Assembly: GCF_029626155.1 (NCBI RefSeq)
Contig: NZ_JARUBL010000001.1
Coordinates: 7,592,501 to 7,656,500 of the forward strand
From: Solwaraspora sp. WMMD1047
GTDB taxonomy: Bacteria; Actinomycetota; Actinomycetes; Mycobacteriales; Micromonosporaceae
Direction: 5' to 3'
DNA: 64,000 nt
The notes under the pieces are model-generated. The model had not been told where the DNA came from, searched no databases, and was given only the letters and a program-made list of their open reading frames with translations. Position numbers and translations under genes: made by a program. Of this stretch, positions 24,757-33,605 are shown one piece after another (positions within the stretch are counted from its first letter, which is position 1; every line of letters begins with the position of its first letter).

Positions 24757-26868
24757 CTACGGAGCGGTCAGATCAAATCGGCGTACGGTCACCGACCCAC
24801 CCAGCGCCTGGGTGGCGTAGTTGAAGATGCCGAACCGGTAGCCCATGAAGAACTGCCACTGGTTGTTCAACGTGAAGGCCGGACCCAGCGGGGTGAAGTT
24901 CACCCCGTCGGTGCTGTACGAGAACGTCGCCTGCCGGTTGGCCCCCGGCTGGATGTCGGCCCGCGCCCGCAACCAGATCCGACCGCCGGAGATGTTCGCG
25001 CCGGCCCGCTCCACCCCGGTACCGGTGGTGTTCCAGTTGCTGTCCATCGTCAGCCCGTCGGTCATCACGACCCGGGTGGCGTTGTTCTGCTTCACCACCC
25101 CGATCCAGGCCGAGGACTGCCGCAGCATCGCCAACCCGGACCGGTCGCCGTTGGCCATCGTCGAGTAGTCCAGCTCGATGGTCGCCGTGGAGATCGGTCC
25201 CTGGGTCCGGTGGGTCACCGTGTTCCGCGCGTTGTAGAGATCGTTCGTCACCGTCGCGGTCTGCAGCCGCAGCCCGTTGTTGACCGAGTACCGGCTGGTG
25301 TCCGGGTTGTGGTTCCACTCCCAGCGGTGCCCCAGCGCCGGCCCGGCGAAGGTGTCCGGTCCGATCATGGACGCCACGGTCCGGGTGGTGCTGATGTTCG
25401 GCCGCGGGTAGTTGACGCCCCACCGGCCGTTCACCGTCTGCACGGTCGGCCAGCCGTCGGCCGACCAGTTCAGCGGCGCCAGGGTCGGCATCCGGCCGCC
25501 CGGGTAGGCGTCGGTGAAGGCCATGTAGTACCAGTCGCCGTTCTGGGTCTGCACGATCCCGCCCTGGTGCGGGACGCCGCCACCGGGGATCGGGCCGGGC
25601 AGGTCGAGCAGCACCTGGCGCTGCTCGTACGGCCCCCACGGGCTGGTCGACCGGAGCACGTACTGCCCGTTCGCCGGCCGGGTCAGCCAGATGTAGTAGT
25701 AGTTTCCCCGCTTGTACATCCGGGCGCCCTCAAGGGTGCCGATACTGGACGGGGTCTGGTAGACCTGCTGGGCGCGCACCTGGGCGGACAGGTCGGAGTT
25801 GAGCTGCGCGACGCTGATCGTGCCGTTGCCGTACGCGACGTACGGGGTGTCGTTGTCGAACATCAGGCCGGCGTCGTAGTAGCAGGGCAGCCGGGACCGC
25901 TTGGTCCAGGTGCCGTCCACCGCGGTCGCGGTGTAGACGTACGACCGGTTGAACTCGATGCAGCCCAGCCAGTAGTAGGTGCTGTTGCTCGGCCGGTAGT
26001 TCAGCGTCGAGGCCCAGATCCCCTTGACGTAGGCCCGGCCGCCGCTCATGTCGTACGCCCCCGACTCGAAGTCCAACCGGGGTACGGAGTGCCCGGCGTA
26101 CTCCCAGTCCACCAGGTTGTAGGAGCGCAGGATCGGCGCCCCCGGCGAGTAGTGCATGGTCGACGCCGAGTAGTAGTAGGCGTCCCCGACGCGGAGGATC
26201 TCGCCGTCGGCGAAGTCCTGCCAGACCGCCGGGTTGGTGAACTGACCCGTGTTGCCCGGCGGGGTGGTGGGCGGCGGGGTGGTGGGGTTGGAGCCGCCGA
26301 CCTGGACGAGTTGCCACTGCTGGTTGTTGCCGCCCCAATCGCGGTACTGCACGATGTTCGCGCCGTCGTTGGTGGCGGCGTTCTGCACCTCGACGGCTTT
26401 GCCGCTCTGCCGGCCGATCAACCGGACGTAGCCGCCGTCGGAGTCGGCGAGCCGGAACTGCTGGTTCTGCCCGTTGCCGTCGGCCCACTGCACGATCGAC
26501 GCGCCGTCGGCGGTGGAGAAGTTGTAGACGTCGAGCACCTTGCCGGAGTGCCGCGACTTGACCCGGTAGTAGCCGCCGCCGGAGTCGACGAACTGCCACT
26601 GCTGATTGGCCCCGGTGCCCCTGGTCCACTGGGTGATCCGACCGCCGTCGGCGGTGGAGAAGTTGTAGACGTCGAGCGCCTTGCCACTGTTGCGGTTGAT
26701 CAGCATGTACCAGGCGTTGGGATCGACGGTCGCGGCCGAGGCCGACGGCGCGGCGGCCACCGCCAGCACGCCGCCGCCCAGCATGGTCGCCGCCGCGACG
26801 AGCCCGGCCAGCCACCGCCGCCGGCTGAACCGCCGACCTCGTGGCGGTGCCGTTCCACTGTTTTCCAT
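24757..26868 (-). CDS. Secreted ricin-type lectin plus GH43 glycoside hydrolase
   Basis: This 703-residue secreted enzyme has four parts. A signal peptide of about 46 residues contains SRRRWLAGL, which may be a Tat signal. A ricin-type (CBM13) carbohydrate-binding module with three repeats lies at about 50-172, then a TPPP linker, then a GH43 five-bladed propeller from about 190. FADGEILRVGDAYYYSASTM holds the likely base Asp and GTLEGARMYK the likely acid Glu. A C-terminal concanavalin-like GH43_C2-type domain runs from about 510. GH43 enzymes of this kind act as beta-xylosidases or arabinofuranosidases on plant polysaccharides. ATG at 26868 has GGAG 8 bases upstream. LacI-type palindromes upstream suggest sugar induction. 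Confidence 0.9.
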   Translation of the reverse strand: MENSGTAPPRGRRFSRRRWLAGLVAAATMLGGGVLAVAAAPSASAATVDPNAWYMLINRNSGKALDVYNFSTADGGRITQWTRGTGANQQWQFVDSGGGYYRVKSRHSGKVLDVYNFSTADGASIVQWADGNGQNQQFRLADSDGGYVRLIGRQSGKAVEVQNAATNDGANIVQYRDWGGNNQQWQLVQVGGSNPTTPPPTTPPGNTGQFTNPAVWQDFADGEILRVGDAYYYSASTMHYSPGAPILRSYNLVDWEYAGHSVPRLDFESGAYDMSGGRAYVKGIWASTLNYRPSNSTYYWLGCIEFNRSYVYTATAVDGTWTKRSRLPCYYDAGLMFDNDTPYVAYGNGTISVAQLNSDLSAQVRAQQVYQTPSSIGTLEGARMYKRGNYYYIWLTRPANGQYVLRSTSPWGPYEQRQVLLDLPGPIPGGGVPHQGGIVQTQNGDWYYMAFTDAYPGGRMPTLAPLNWSADGWPTVQTVNGRWGVNYPRPNISTTRTVASMIGPDTFAGPALGHRWEWNHNPDTSRYSVNNGLRLQTATVTNDLYNARNTVTHRTQGPISTATIELDYSTMANGDRSGLAMLRQSSAWIGVVKQNNATRVVMTDGLTMDSNWNTTGTGVERAGANISGGRIWLRARADIQPGANRQATFSYSTDGVNFTPLGPAFTLNNQWQFFMGYRFGIFNYATQALGGSVTVRRFDLTAP

Positions 26869-26962
26869 GGTGATGACTCCAATCGGTGGGTTTCTTCCGG
26901 CGGGGCGGAGCTCGCCCCGGAGCGCGCGACGGGGAGCCACGGGCCAGTGGGACGGCACTCGC

Positions 26963-26976
26963 TGTGAACGTTCACA
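26963..26976. promoter_or_regulatory. 14-bp perfect palindrome, LacI-type operator
   Basis: TGTGAACGTTCACA is a perfect 14-bp palindrome with the central CG typical of LacI-family operators, 95 bp upstream of the GH43 start. Confidence 0.6.
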
Positions 26977-27045
26977 AGCCAGTGCGGCCGGCTCCGTTGA
27001 TCTGATCGCCCGAGGGGCGCCTCCTCTTGATCGGCAGTGCTGGAT

Positions 27046-27057
27046 GTTAGCGCTAAC
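27046..27057. promoter_or_regulatory. 12-bp perfect palindrome, LacI-type operator
   Basis: GTTAGCGCTAAC is a perfect palindrome of a form common before hemicellulase genes of actinomycetes. It lies about 180 bp upstream of the GH43 start. No LacI-family gene is in the window, so the repressor must act from elsewhere. Confidence 0.65.
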
Positions 27058-27296
27058 TCCAACTCGCCGGGTGTGCCACGGATCGATTGCTGCGGGTTTT
27101 AGCGACCTCGATGCGCCGACCGCGCTCCCGGCCGACCACGCTGGGCGCTCCGGGTTACGAAGACGTTACGCCGAAACATAGGATGGATGCCCGGCCGCCG
27201 TCAAGGCATCGATGTCCATCATCCGGACTCTGCGGTGCTGGCGACGGCTCGCCGACCGGCCGAACGCCCGTCAGGGCCGGCTCCGGATGTGACCGT

Positions 27297-29873
27297 TCAC
27301 CCGCCGACGGAGTCCCGGGGCAGGAAGGCCAACTGCGCCCGCTTGCCGGCCAGCTCGACCTGCGCACCGAACCGGTAGCCGAGCCGCCGCCAGCGACGCA
27401 ACGCCACCTCGTTGCGGACGTCCGGCTCGATCACGATCCGCCGCACCGCCGGATCGGCGAAGACGTACCGGTGCAGCGCACCCGCCACCGCGCCGGTGAA
27501 GCCCGGCGCCGGCCGGCCGGCCGGCGCGGCGACGAACAGGTGGATGCCGAAGTCGCCCGGCTGCACCGGATAGCACTCGCCCACCGGATCCTTCGCCGGC
27601 TGGTAGGTCTGGAAGATCCCCACCGGGGTGCCGTCCAGCCGCATCAGGTACGCGTGATGGCTGTCCAGGCCGGCGAGGAAGTGGTAGATCTCGGCGACCT
27701 GCTCCCGGCTGTGCCCGGTCATCCCCCAGAACCGCGCGCGGGGCTCGGTCACCCACCGGTACACCACATCCAGGTGCCGGTCCGGGTCCAGCGGGATCAG
27801 GTCGAACCGGCCCCGGTCGGCCAGCCGCTCCTGAAAGACCGGGGTCGTCGGCTCCGGCACCGGGATCAACTCGCCGGCCACCCACCGGCGCAGCTGATCG
27901 GCGAAGTGCGGATCGCCGGGGCGCCCGGAGGCGCCGAACGGCACGATCCACCGACTCGCGGAACGGTCGGCGAGATCCCAGACGTAACGGGCCACCGGCC
28001 CGCGCCAGCAGGCGTCCGACACCCCGGGCACGCTCGCCGTGGCGAGCACGCAGTCGGTGTCGCCGGGAAGCCCCACCGGCTCGCCGAGTGCCGCCGGTCC
28101 CGGGTCGACCGCGGCGCCGACCGGCACCCGGACCGGGTGCAGCAGATGCCGCCGTCCCCACGACGGTGGCGGGGCGCCCTCGGCCACCTCCGCCAGCGCC
28201 GCCAACGCCACCGTGCCGACGTCACCGCCGAGCCGGTGCAGCCCGGCCACCAGGCCGTCCAGCGCCAGCCCGATCCGGACCCGCGGGTCGGTCCAGGGCG
28301 CGAACAACTCGTCGAAGGCGCTCGGGGCCTGCAACGGCCGCAGGCTCGGGTGGTCGGCCAGCCGGCGGGCCAGCGCGGCACGCCAGGCGGCGAACGCGCC
28401 CGCCTCGACGCTCTCCGGCGCCATCCGCCCGTCCCAGGCCAGCAGCCGGTCCCGCAGCTGGCGCGCCGGGCCGGCGTCGGTGAAGTCGAGGCGGGTGAGC
28501 AGGCCGCGCAGCACGGCGGCGGCCAACCTGGTGTCGGTGTGGATCTGCGCTGCCTCGGCGCCGCCGGCCACCAGGGCGCGGATCCGGCGGGCCCGGTGCG
28601 GCGGCGCGAAGTCGACCCCCAGCTCGGCCACGTCGGCCACCCGCCGGTCGTTCGCGTTCACCAGCGGCACGGTCACCGGCGCCGCCGGCAGCGGCGACCA
28701 GCCGCGCCAGGCGTACCGGGGATCCCGGCCGGGCACCGGGAGCCGGCGGCCGGCGTCGTCACGGTCGGGGACCCGGCCGGCGACCAGCCGGTGCACGGCG
28801 CCCGTCCGGTCCGCGACCAGGACGCTGTTCACCGGCTCCACCCAGTGCCGCAGCGCCGCCACCACGTCGGCGACCCGGGTGGCCCTCAGCAGCGGCAACA
28901 GGGCGGCGAAGCCCAACTCACCGAGCACCCGGGCGGGGGTACGCAGACTGAGCGCCTCGCCGGTGCCCCGGTCGTGGTCGATCACCGGGCCGCGCGCCGT
29001 CTCGACCAGCTCGATCTCCTCCGGGGCACCGTCGCGCACCTCGATCGACTCGGTGTGCACCGTCGCCGGCAGCCAGCCGTCGACCTCCCGGACCAGCAGC
29101 CGACCGCCCTCGCGGCGCAACTCCTCCCGGTAGAGGTCCTGATAGTCGGCCATCGCGTTGGTGATCGCCCAGGCCACCGGGCCGGCGTGGCCGAAGTGCG
29201 GCAGCCCCGGCACCCCCGGGAAGGCCAGCCCGATCACGTCGAACTCCGGGCAGGCCAACCGGACCTGCTGGTAGACCCCCGGCAGCTCGAGCAGCCGGTG
29301 CGGGTCGCCCGCGATCACCGGCGCGCCGCTGCCGGTCCGGTCGCCCGGCAGCACCCAGGCGTTGCTGCCCGCGCCGGCCGGACCCTCCACCGCGAACAGG
29401 TCCACGGCGTCCGGTCCGAGGGTGGCCGCGACGTGCGCCCGCCACAGCTTGTTCGGGAAGGTGCCGAAGAGGATGTGGTTGACGAGGAAGACCGTCAGCG
29501 GTGACCACGGCTGCCAGCGCCCCGGCGTGGTGCCGGTCGCGCCGAACTCGGGCGCCGCCTCGGCGCCGGCCGGCAGCGCGTCGTTGACGCCCGCGACGTA
29601 GGCGTCGACCCAGCGGCGTACCTCGGGGTCCAGCTTCTCGTGGCAGCGACGGGCGGTGTCGTCGAGCCGGGCCCGACGGGCGAACCGGTCCCAGCCGACC
29701 GCGTCCGGGCCCAGCCGTTCGGCCAGCCGGCCCTCGCCGCGCCACCGGTCGGTCTCGATCTGCCACGCCCGGTCGGTGGCGGCGTTGCGCCCCTGCAGGT
29801 GGGCCAGCTCGTCCGCGCTGTCGGCCCACAGCAGCGGGATGCCGTGGTCGTCACGGTCGACGCGGGCCGTCAC
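27297..29873 (-). CDS. Penicillin acylase fused to a DesC-like acyltransferase
   Basis: This 858-residue protein joins two enzymes. Residues 1 to about 670 form a penicillin acylase (Ntn hydrolase): alpha-chain-like start VDRDDHGIPLLWADSADELAHLQGRNAATDRAWQIE and the cleavage/nucleophile site GAGSNAW with Ser170. There is no signal peptide, unlike secreted relatives. Residues from about 680 form a siderophore GNAT domain sharing with DesC the blocks RARFWGM, YQPA, YPVQPGDFGIHLFVA and EPDVRN. GTG at 29873 overlaps the desD stop (GTGA), so it is the last gene of the des operon. Some actinobacterial desferrioxamine loci carry separate penicillin-amidase and extra acyltransferase genes (desG/desH) linked to aryl-capped products; here they appear as one chain. 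Function is inferred from that comparison. Confidence 0.9.
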   Translation of the reverse strand: MTARVDRDDHGIPLLWADSADELAHLQGRNAATDRAWQIETDRWRGEGRLAERLGPDAVGWDRFARRARLDDTARRCHEKLDPEVRRWVDAYVAGVNDALPAGAEAAPEFGATGTTPGRWQPWSPLTVFLVNHILFGTFPNKLWRAHVAATLGPDAVDLFAVEGPAGAGSNAWVLPGDRTGSGAPVIAGDPHRLLELPGVYQQVRLACPEFDVIGLAFPGVPGLPHFGHAGPVAWAITNAMADYQDLYREELRREGGRLLVREVDGWLPATVHTESIEVRDGAPEEIELVETARGPVIDHDRGTGEALSLRTPARVLGELGFAALLPLLRATRVADVVAALRHWVEPVNSVLVADRTGAVHRLVAGRVPDRDDAGRRLPVPGRDPRYAWRGWSPLPAAPVTVPLVNANDRRVADVAELGVDFAPPHRARRIRALVAGGAEAAQIHTDTRLAAAVLRGLLTRLDFTDAGPARQLRDRLLAWDGRMAPESVEAGAFAAWRAALARRLADHPSLRPLQAPSAFDELFAPWTDPRVRIGLALDGLVAGLHRLGGDVGTVALAALAEVAEGAPPPSWGRRHLLHPVRVPVGAAVDPGPAALGEPVGLPGDTDCVLATASVPGVSDACWRGPVARYVWDLADRSASRWIVPFGASGRPGDPHFADQLRRWVAGELIPVPEPTTPVFQERLADRGRFDLIPLDPDRHLDVVYRWVTEPRARFWGMTGHSREQVAEIYHFLAGLDSHHAYLMRLDGTPVGIFQTYQPAKDPVGECYPVQPGDFGIHLFVAAPAGRPAPGFTGAVAGALHRYVFADPAVRRIVIEPDVRNEVALRRWRRLGYRFGAQVELAGKRAQLAFLPRDSVGG

Positions 29874-31627
29874 GACGCGACCCCGGCGGCGATCGGGTTC
29901 CGCTGTTCACCCACGAAGATCAGTGAGCCGGCCTGGTCGGTGAGGTCGACCATCTGCAGGGTGTTGCGCAGCTGCAGCCGGTTCAGACAGGAGTGCCGGA
30001 ACGTCGGCCGGAACAGGTCGAGCCGGCCGCGCAGGTCGGGGTGGTCGTCGCCGTGCTGGCGTACGCAGTCGGCCACCAGCGCCCAGAAGGTCCGCTCGGG
30101 CAGCACCCCGTCGGCGGCCAGGATCGCCGCCAGGAACCGCAGGAACCCGTCGAAGACGTCGGTGAAGATGGCCAGCGACCGCAGGTCGTCGTCGGCGGGG
30201 AACCTGATCCGCGCCACCTCGGCCGGCAGTTCCCGGTCGTGCATGGCGGCGACCTCCTCGCCGATGTCCTTCATGAACACCCGGACCGGAACGTTGCCGT
30301 CCAGGACCATGATCAGGTTCTCGCCGTGCGGCATGAACGCCACGTCGTGGCGGAGCAGCAGGTGCAGCAGCGGCCGGAGGTAGGCCCGCAGGTAGCTGCT
30401 GAGCCACCGGTCGGCCGGCACCCCGGAGGCGGCGATCATCGCGGTCACCAGGTGGTCGCCCGACCAGTCGCGGTGCAGCAGGCTGGCCATGGTGGCCAGC
30501 CGCTGGCCTCCGCCGATCCGCGGCACCGGGCTCTCCCGCCACAGCGCCGCGAGCATCCGCTGGTACGCCGAGACCGGCCCGCCGCCGCGGTGGTACGCGT
30601 CGCCGGTGTAGCCGATCGAGGCCAGCTCCCGCAGCACCGTGAAGCCGCAGTCCCGCAGGGTGTCGTCGCCGGCCACCAGGTCGGCCACCCAGTCGTTGAT
30701 CGGCGGGGTGGCCCGCATGTACGCCGGGGAGAGGCCGCGCAGAAAGCCCATGTTCTGGATGGCGAGCGCGGTCTTGACGTAGTGCCGGTCCGGCCGGTCC
30801 AGGTTGAAGAAGGTCCGGATCGACTGCTGCGCCTGGTAGCGGTGCGGGCCGGTGCCGACCGGCACGATCGCCCGCCGGGCCACCTCGGGGGCGAAGGTGA
30901 TGGTGACCTTGTGCTCCCACTGCCAGGGGTGCACGGGCAGCCAGCGGTAGTCGGCCGGGTCGAGGTCCAGGTCGCGCAGCCGCTGTTCGAAGCCGCGCAG
31001 CGCGTCGGTGCCCAGCTCCTCGGCGTACAGGCGTTCTTCGTCGACGCCCCGGCCGGCGGTGAAGGCACTCAGGTCGCGCCGGACGGCGAGCCAGACCAGC
31101 CGCACCGGCTGACCGGCCTCCGGCGCGTAGGCGACGTGGTCGGCCAGGCCGAAGCCGATCCGGCCGTTGTTCGCGACGAAGATCGGGTGCCCCTCGGTCA
31201 TCGCCGATTCGATGGTCTGGAAGTCGGCGTCGACCAGGTCGGCCACCCGGTGCCGGCGGTGCTGGTGCTTCCAGGCGGTGCCGGCGAGGGTGGCGCTGAT
31301 CTCCTCCAGGTAGGTGCCGAGCAGCCGGTCCGGGATGCCGAGGGTGTCGGCCAGCTCGGTGACCAGGTCCAGCGCGTCGAGCGGGGCCGGGGCGCCGGCC
31401 ACCTCGCGGCGCAGCGAGTCCGGCTCGACGGCCAGGTGGTCCAGGGCGTACCGGCGGGCCCGGAACCGGTAGCGGGACCGGCCGGCGGTCAGCACCAGGT
31501 CGTCGCCGTCCGGCACCGGGCTGATCAACCGTTCGTGGCTGAACTCGGCGATCGCCTTGGCCACCAGGTGGCGGTGCGCCACCTCGATCGCGACCGGGTT
31601 GAGGTGGGCCGGGGGTTGCGGGTTCAT
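29870..31627 (-). CDS. desD: NIS siderophore synthetase DesD
   Basis: This 585-residue IucA/IucC-family enzyme uses ATP to join and cyclise N-hydroxy-N-succinylcadaverine units into desferrioxamines. It has HPIFVANNGRIGFG, the HPWQWEHK block, QQSIRTFFN in the ATP region and HGENLIMVLDGN near the C-terminal half. Length matches the family. ATG at 31627 overlaps the desC stop in an ATGA junction. It follows desA-desB-desC in the standard order, so the assignment rests on both sequence and context. The exact product cannot be inferred. Confidence 0.96.
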   Translation of the reverse strand: MNPQPPAHLNPVAIEVAHRHLVAKAIAEFSHERLISPVPDGDDLVLTAGRSRYRFRARRYALDHLAVEPDSLRREVAGAPAPLDALDLVTELADTLGIPDRLLGTYLEEISATLAGTAWKHQHRRHRVADLVDADFQTIESAMTEGHPIFVANNGRIGFGLADHVAYAPEAGQPVRLVWLAVRRDLSAFTAGRGVDEERLYAEELGTDALRGFEQRLRDLDLDPADYRWLPVHPWQWEHKVTITFAPEVARRAIVPVGTGPHRYQAQQSIRTFFNLDRPDRHYVKTALAIQNMGFLRGLSPAYMRATPPINDWVADLVAGDDTLRDCGFTVLRELASIGYTGDAYHRGGGPVSAYQRMLAALWRESPVPRIGGGQRLATMASLLHRDWSGDHLVTAMIAASGVPADRWLSSYLRAYLRPLLHLLLRHDVAFMPHGENLIMVLDGNVPVRVFMKDIGEEVAAMHDRELPAEVARIRFPADDDLRSLAIFTDVFDGFLRFLAAILAADGVLPERTFWALVADCVRQHGDDHPDLRGRLDLFRPTFRHSCLNRLQLRNTLQMVDLTDQAGSLIFVGEQRNPIAAGVAS

Positions 31628-32196
31628 CGGTTCTCCCTGCCGATCAGACTCGCGGCGTAGTCGGCGCGGGTGCAGAAGCTGAGCCGGGCCACCTTGTCGG
31701 AGAGCTGGATCTCGCGCTCGACGACGAAGCCGGCCTCGGCGTTCCTGGCGGCGATCGCCGTGTTGCGCACGTCGGGTTCGACCACCACCCGCAGGTGCCG
31801 GTCGTCGGCGAAGATGAACTCCATGACGGTGCGCAGCACCGCCGAGGTGAGCCCGTGTCGGGGCGGCTCGGTCGCGGCCGGCGGGGCGACCAGCACGTGC
31901 ATGCCGACGTCGCCGTCGCGGACCGGGTAGTGCGCGGCCAGCTCGCTCTGCGCGGGCTGGTAGGTCTCGGTGAGGAACAGCGGTACGCCGTCGAGCCGGC
32001 CGAGCCAGCAGTGGTGGTGCGGGTCGGCGTCGAGGCGCTCGTACTCCCGGCGGACGGCGGCCAGGTCGGCGGTCGGCATCCCCCAGAAGACCGACCTGGG
32101 ATGGGTGATCCAGGCGTGCAGGTCGGCGGCGTGGGCCGGCACGTCCAGCGGCTCGACGGTGAACTCGCCCAGCCGGGAGCGCAGCGTGAAGGTCAC
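31624..32196 (-). CDS. desC: N-hydroxycadaverine acyltransferase DesC
   Basis: This 190-residue GNAT enzyme acylates N-hydroxycadaverine with succinyl- or acetyl-CoA. It has the IucB-type siderophore acyltransferase blocks RSVFWGMP, TETYQPAQSE, YPVRDGDVGMHVLVAPP and VVEPDVRN. GTG at 32196 overlaps the desB stop (GTGA) and its stop overlaps desD. The same blocks recur in the C-terminal domain of the fused protein at 27297-29873, so one locus has two related acyltransferases. DesC enzymes are known to accept varied acyl groups, which is relevant to that second copy. Confidence 0.95.
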   Translation of the reverse strand: MTFTLRSRLGEFTVEPLDVPAHAADLHAWITHPRSVFWGMPTADLAAVRREYERLDADPHHHCWLGRLDGVPLFLTETYQPAQSELAAHYPVRDGDVGMHVLVAPPAATEPPRHGLTSAVLRTVMEFIFADDRHLRVVVEPDVRNTAIAARNAEAGFVVEREIQLSDKVARLSFCTRADYAASLIGRENR

Positions 32197-33605
32197 CGGG
32201 ACCGGGCCCGCGTCCCGGCGAGGGCGACCGGCGCGTCCGGCATCGCCGACCCGGCCAGCCCACCCGGCCCGGATTGCGCACCCGGCCCGGCTGGCTCGGC
32301 GCCACTGCCGACGCCGAACCGCTGGAACGCGATGCCGCGTTCGATCGGGTAGACCTCGCGGCCGAGCATGGCGGCGATGATCGTCGAGTTGCGGTACGCG
32401 CCCATGCCGAGATCCGGTGCGGTGAGGCTGTGGGTGTGCTCCTCGGCGTTCTGCACGAAGATCTCGTCGCCGGTGCGGTCGATGGCGTAGCCGACCGAGA
32501 CGTCGTACCGGCCGCGCTCGTCCCACCGGATCCGGTCGGTGACCGGTTCGAGGAAGGCCGGCACCCGGGGCCGGTAGCCGGTGGCCAGCACCAGACCGGC
32601 GGTGCCGGTGGTGAAGTCCCGCTGCTGCTCGGTGTGGCGCATGGTCAACTCGTAGCGCCCGGCGTCCGGCTGCCAGTCGACCGCCGTCAGATCGACGTTG
32701 GTGAGCAGGTCGGTGGGGACGGACCCGGCGACGTCCAGCCGGTAGAGCAGGTCGTAGATGGCGTTGATCAGGTCGCCGCTGATGCCCTTGTAGAGGTTGC
32801 GCTGCTCCCGGTTGAGCCGGTCGCGCACCGGCCCGGGCAGGCTGTGGAAGTGCCGGATGTAGTCCGGCGAGGTCAGCTCCAGGGTGAGCTTGGTGTACTC
32901 CATCGGGAAGAAGCGCGGCGAGCGGGTGGCCCAGGTCAGGTGGTACCCGAACCGCTCGATGTCGGCAAGCAGATCGTGGTAGATCTCCGCAGCGCTCTGC
33001 CCGCTGCCGACCACGGTGATCGAGTCCAGCGCCTGCAGGCGCGCCTTGTTCGGCAGGTAGTCCGCGCTGTGGATGGCCGGACCCGACAGGTCGCGGGCGA
33101 CCGCCGGCAGGTAGGGCTCGGTGCCGACGCCGAGCACCAGCCGCCGGGCCCGCAGTGGCTGCGGGTCGCCGGGCCGGTCACCGTCCGCCGAGGTCCGGCT
33201 GGTGTGCACCAGGTACGCACCCTCGGCCGCGTCGTATTCGATCCGCTCCACCCGCACGCCGAACCGCACGTTCGGCAGCTGGCCGGCCGCCCACCGGCAG
33301 TAGGCGTCGTACTCGGCGCGCAGCGGGTAGAAGTCCTCCCGGATGTAGAAGCGGTAGAGCCGCCCGGTCTGCTTCAGATAGTTGAGGAAGGAGTACGGCG
33401 AGGTCGGGTCGGCCATGGTGACCAGGTCGGCGAGGAACGGCACCTGGATGGTGACCCCGTCGATCATCAGGCCGGGATGCCAGGCGAACTCCGCACGCTG
33501 CTCCAGGAAGACGCCGTCCAGCTCGGGGATCGGCGCGGTGAGGCAGGCCAGGCCGAGGTTGAACGGTCCCGCCCCGACCGCGACGAAGTCGTGGACCTTG
33601 GTCAT
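32193..33605 (-). CDS. desB: Cadaverine N-monooxygenase DesB
   Basis: This 470-residue flavin N-hydroxylase uses FAD, NADPH and oxygen to hydroxylate cadaverine. The FAD motif GAGPFNLG is near residue 12, the FLEQRAEFAWHPGLMIDG block follows, and the NADPH motif GSGQSAAE lies in the middle, followed by ATGYRPRVPAFL. The last 40 residues are a Gly/Ala/Pro-rich tail not needed by the family. The desA stop and desB start share one base (TGATG). It belongs to the lysine/ornithine N-monooxygenase family; context fixes cadaverine as substrate. Confidence 0.95.
   Translation of the reverse strand: MTKVHDFVAVGAGPFNLGLACLTAPIPELDGVFLEQRAEFAWHPGLMIDGVTIQVPFLADLVTMADPTSPYSFLNYLKQTGRLYRFYIREDFYPLRAEYDAYCRWAAGQLPNVRFGVRVERIEYDAAEGAYLVHTSRTSADGDRPGDPQPLRARRLVLGVGTEPYLPAVARDLSGPAIHSADYLPNKARLQALDSITVVGSGQSAAEIYHDLLADIERFGYHLTWATRSPRFFPMEYTKLTLELTSPDYIRHFHSLPGPVRDRLNREQRNLYKGISGDLINAIYDLLYRLDVAGSVPTDLLTNVDLTAVDWQPDAGRYELTMRHTEQQRDFTTGTAGLVLATGYRPRVPAFLEPVTDRIRWDERGRYDVSVGYAIDRTGDEIFVQNAEEHTHSLTAPDLGMGAYRNSTIIAAMLGREVYPIERGIAFQRFGVGSGAEPAGPGAQSGPGGLAGSAMPDAPVALAGTRARSR

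Larger units (their letters stand above)
26869..27296. other. Non-coding region upstream of the GH43 gene
   Basis: This 428-bp gap between the GH43 start and the penicillin-acylase stop holds the GH43 promoter and two LacI-type palindromes. The part from about 27060 to 27296 shows no gene, hairpin or repeat that I can support. Confidence 0.6.

Noticed and set aside
25210-26967. 585-residue plus-strand frame opposite the GH43 gene
   Set aside because: Antisense low-complexity translation; the minus-strand gene has signal peptide, lectin and GH43 motifs.
27290-27301. GTGACCGTTCAC as a third LacI-type operator
   Set aside because: It has a central mismatch and sits at the stop end of the acylase gene, not in a promoter.
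27087-29504. 805-residue plus-strand frame opposite the penicillin-acylase fusion
   Set aside because: Low-complexity translation antisense to a gene with clear catalytic motifs.
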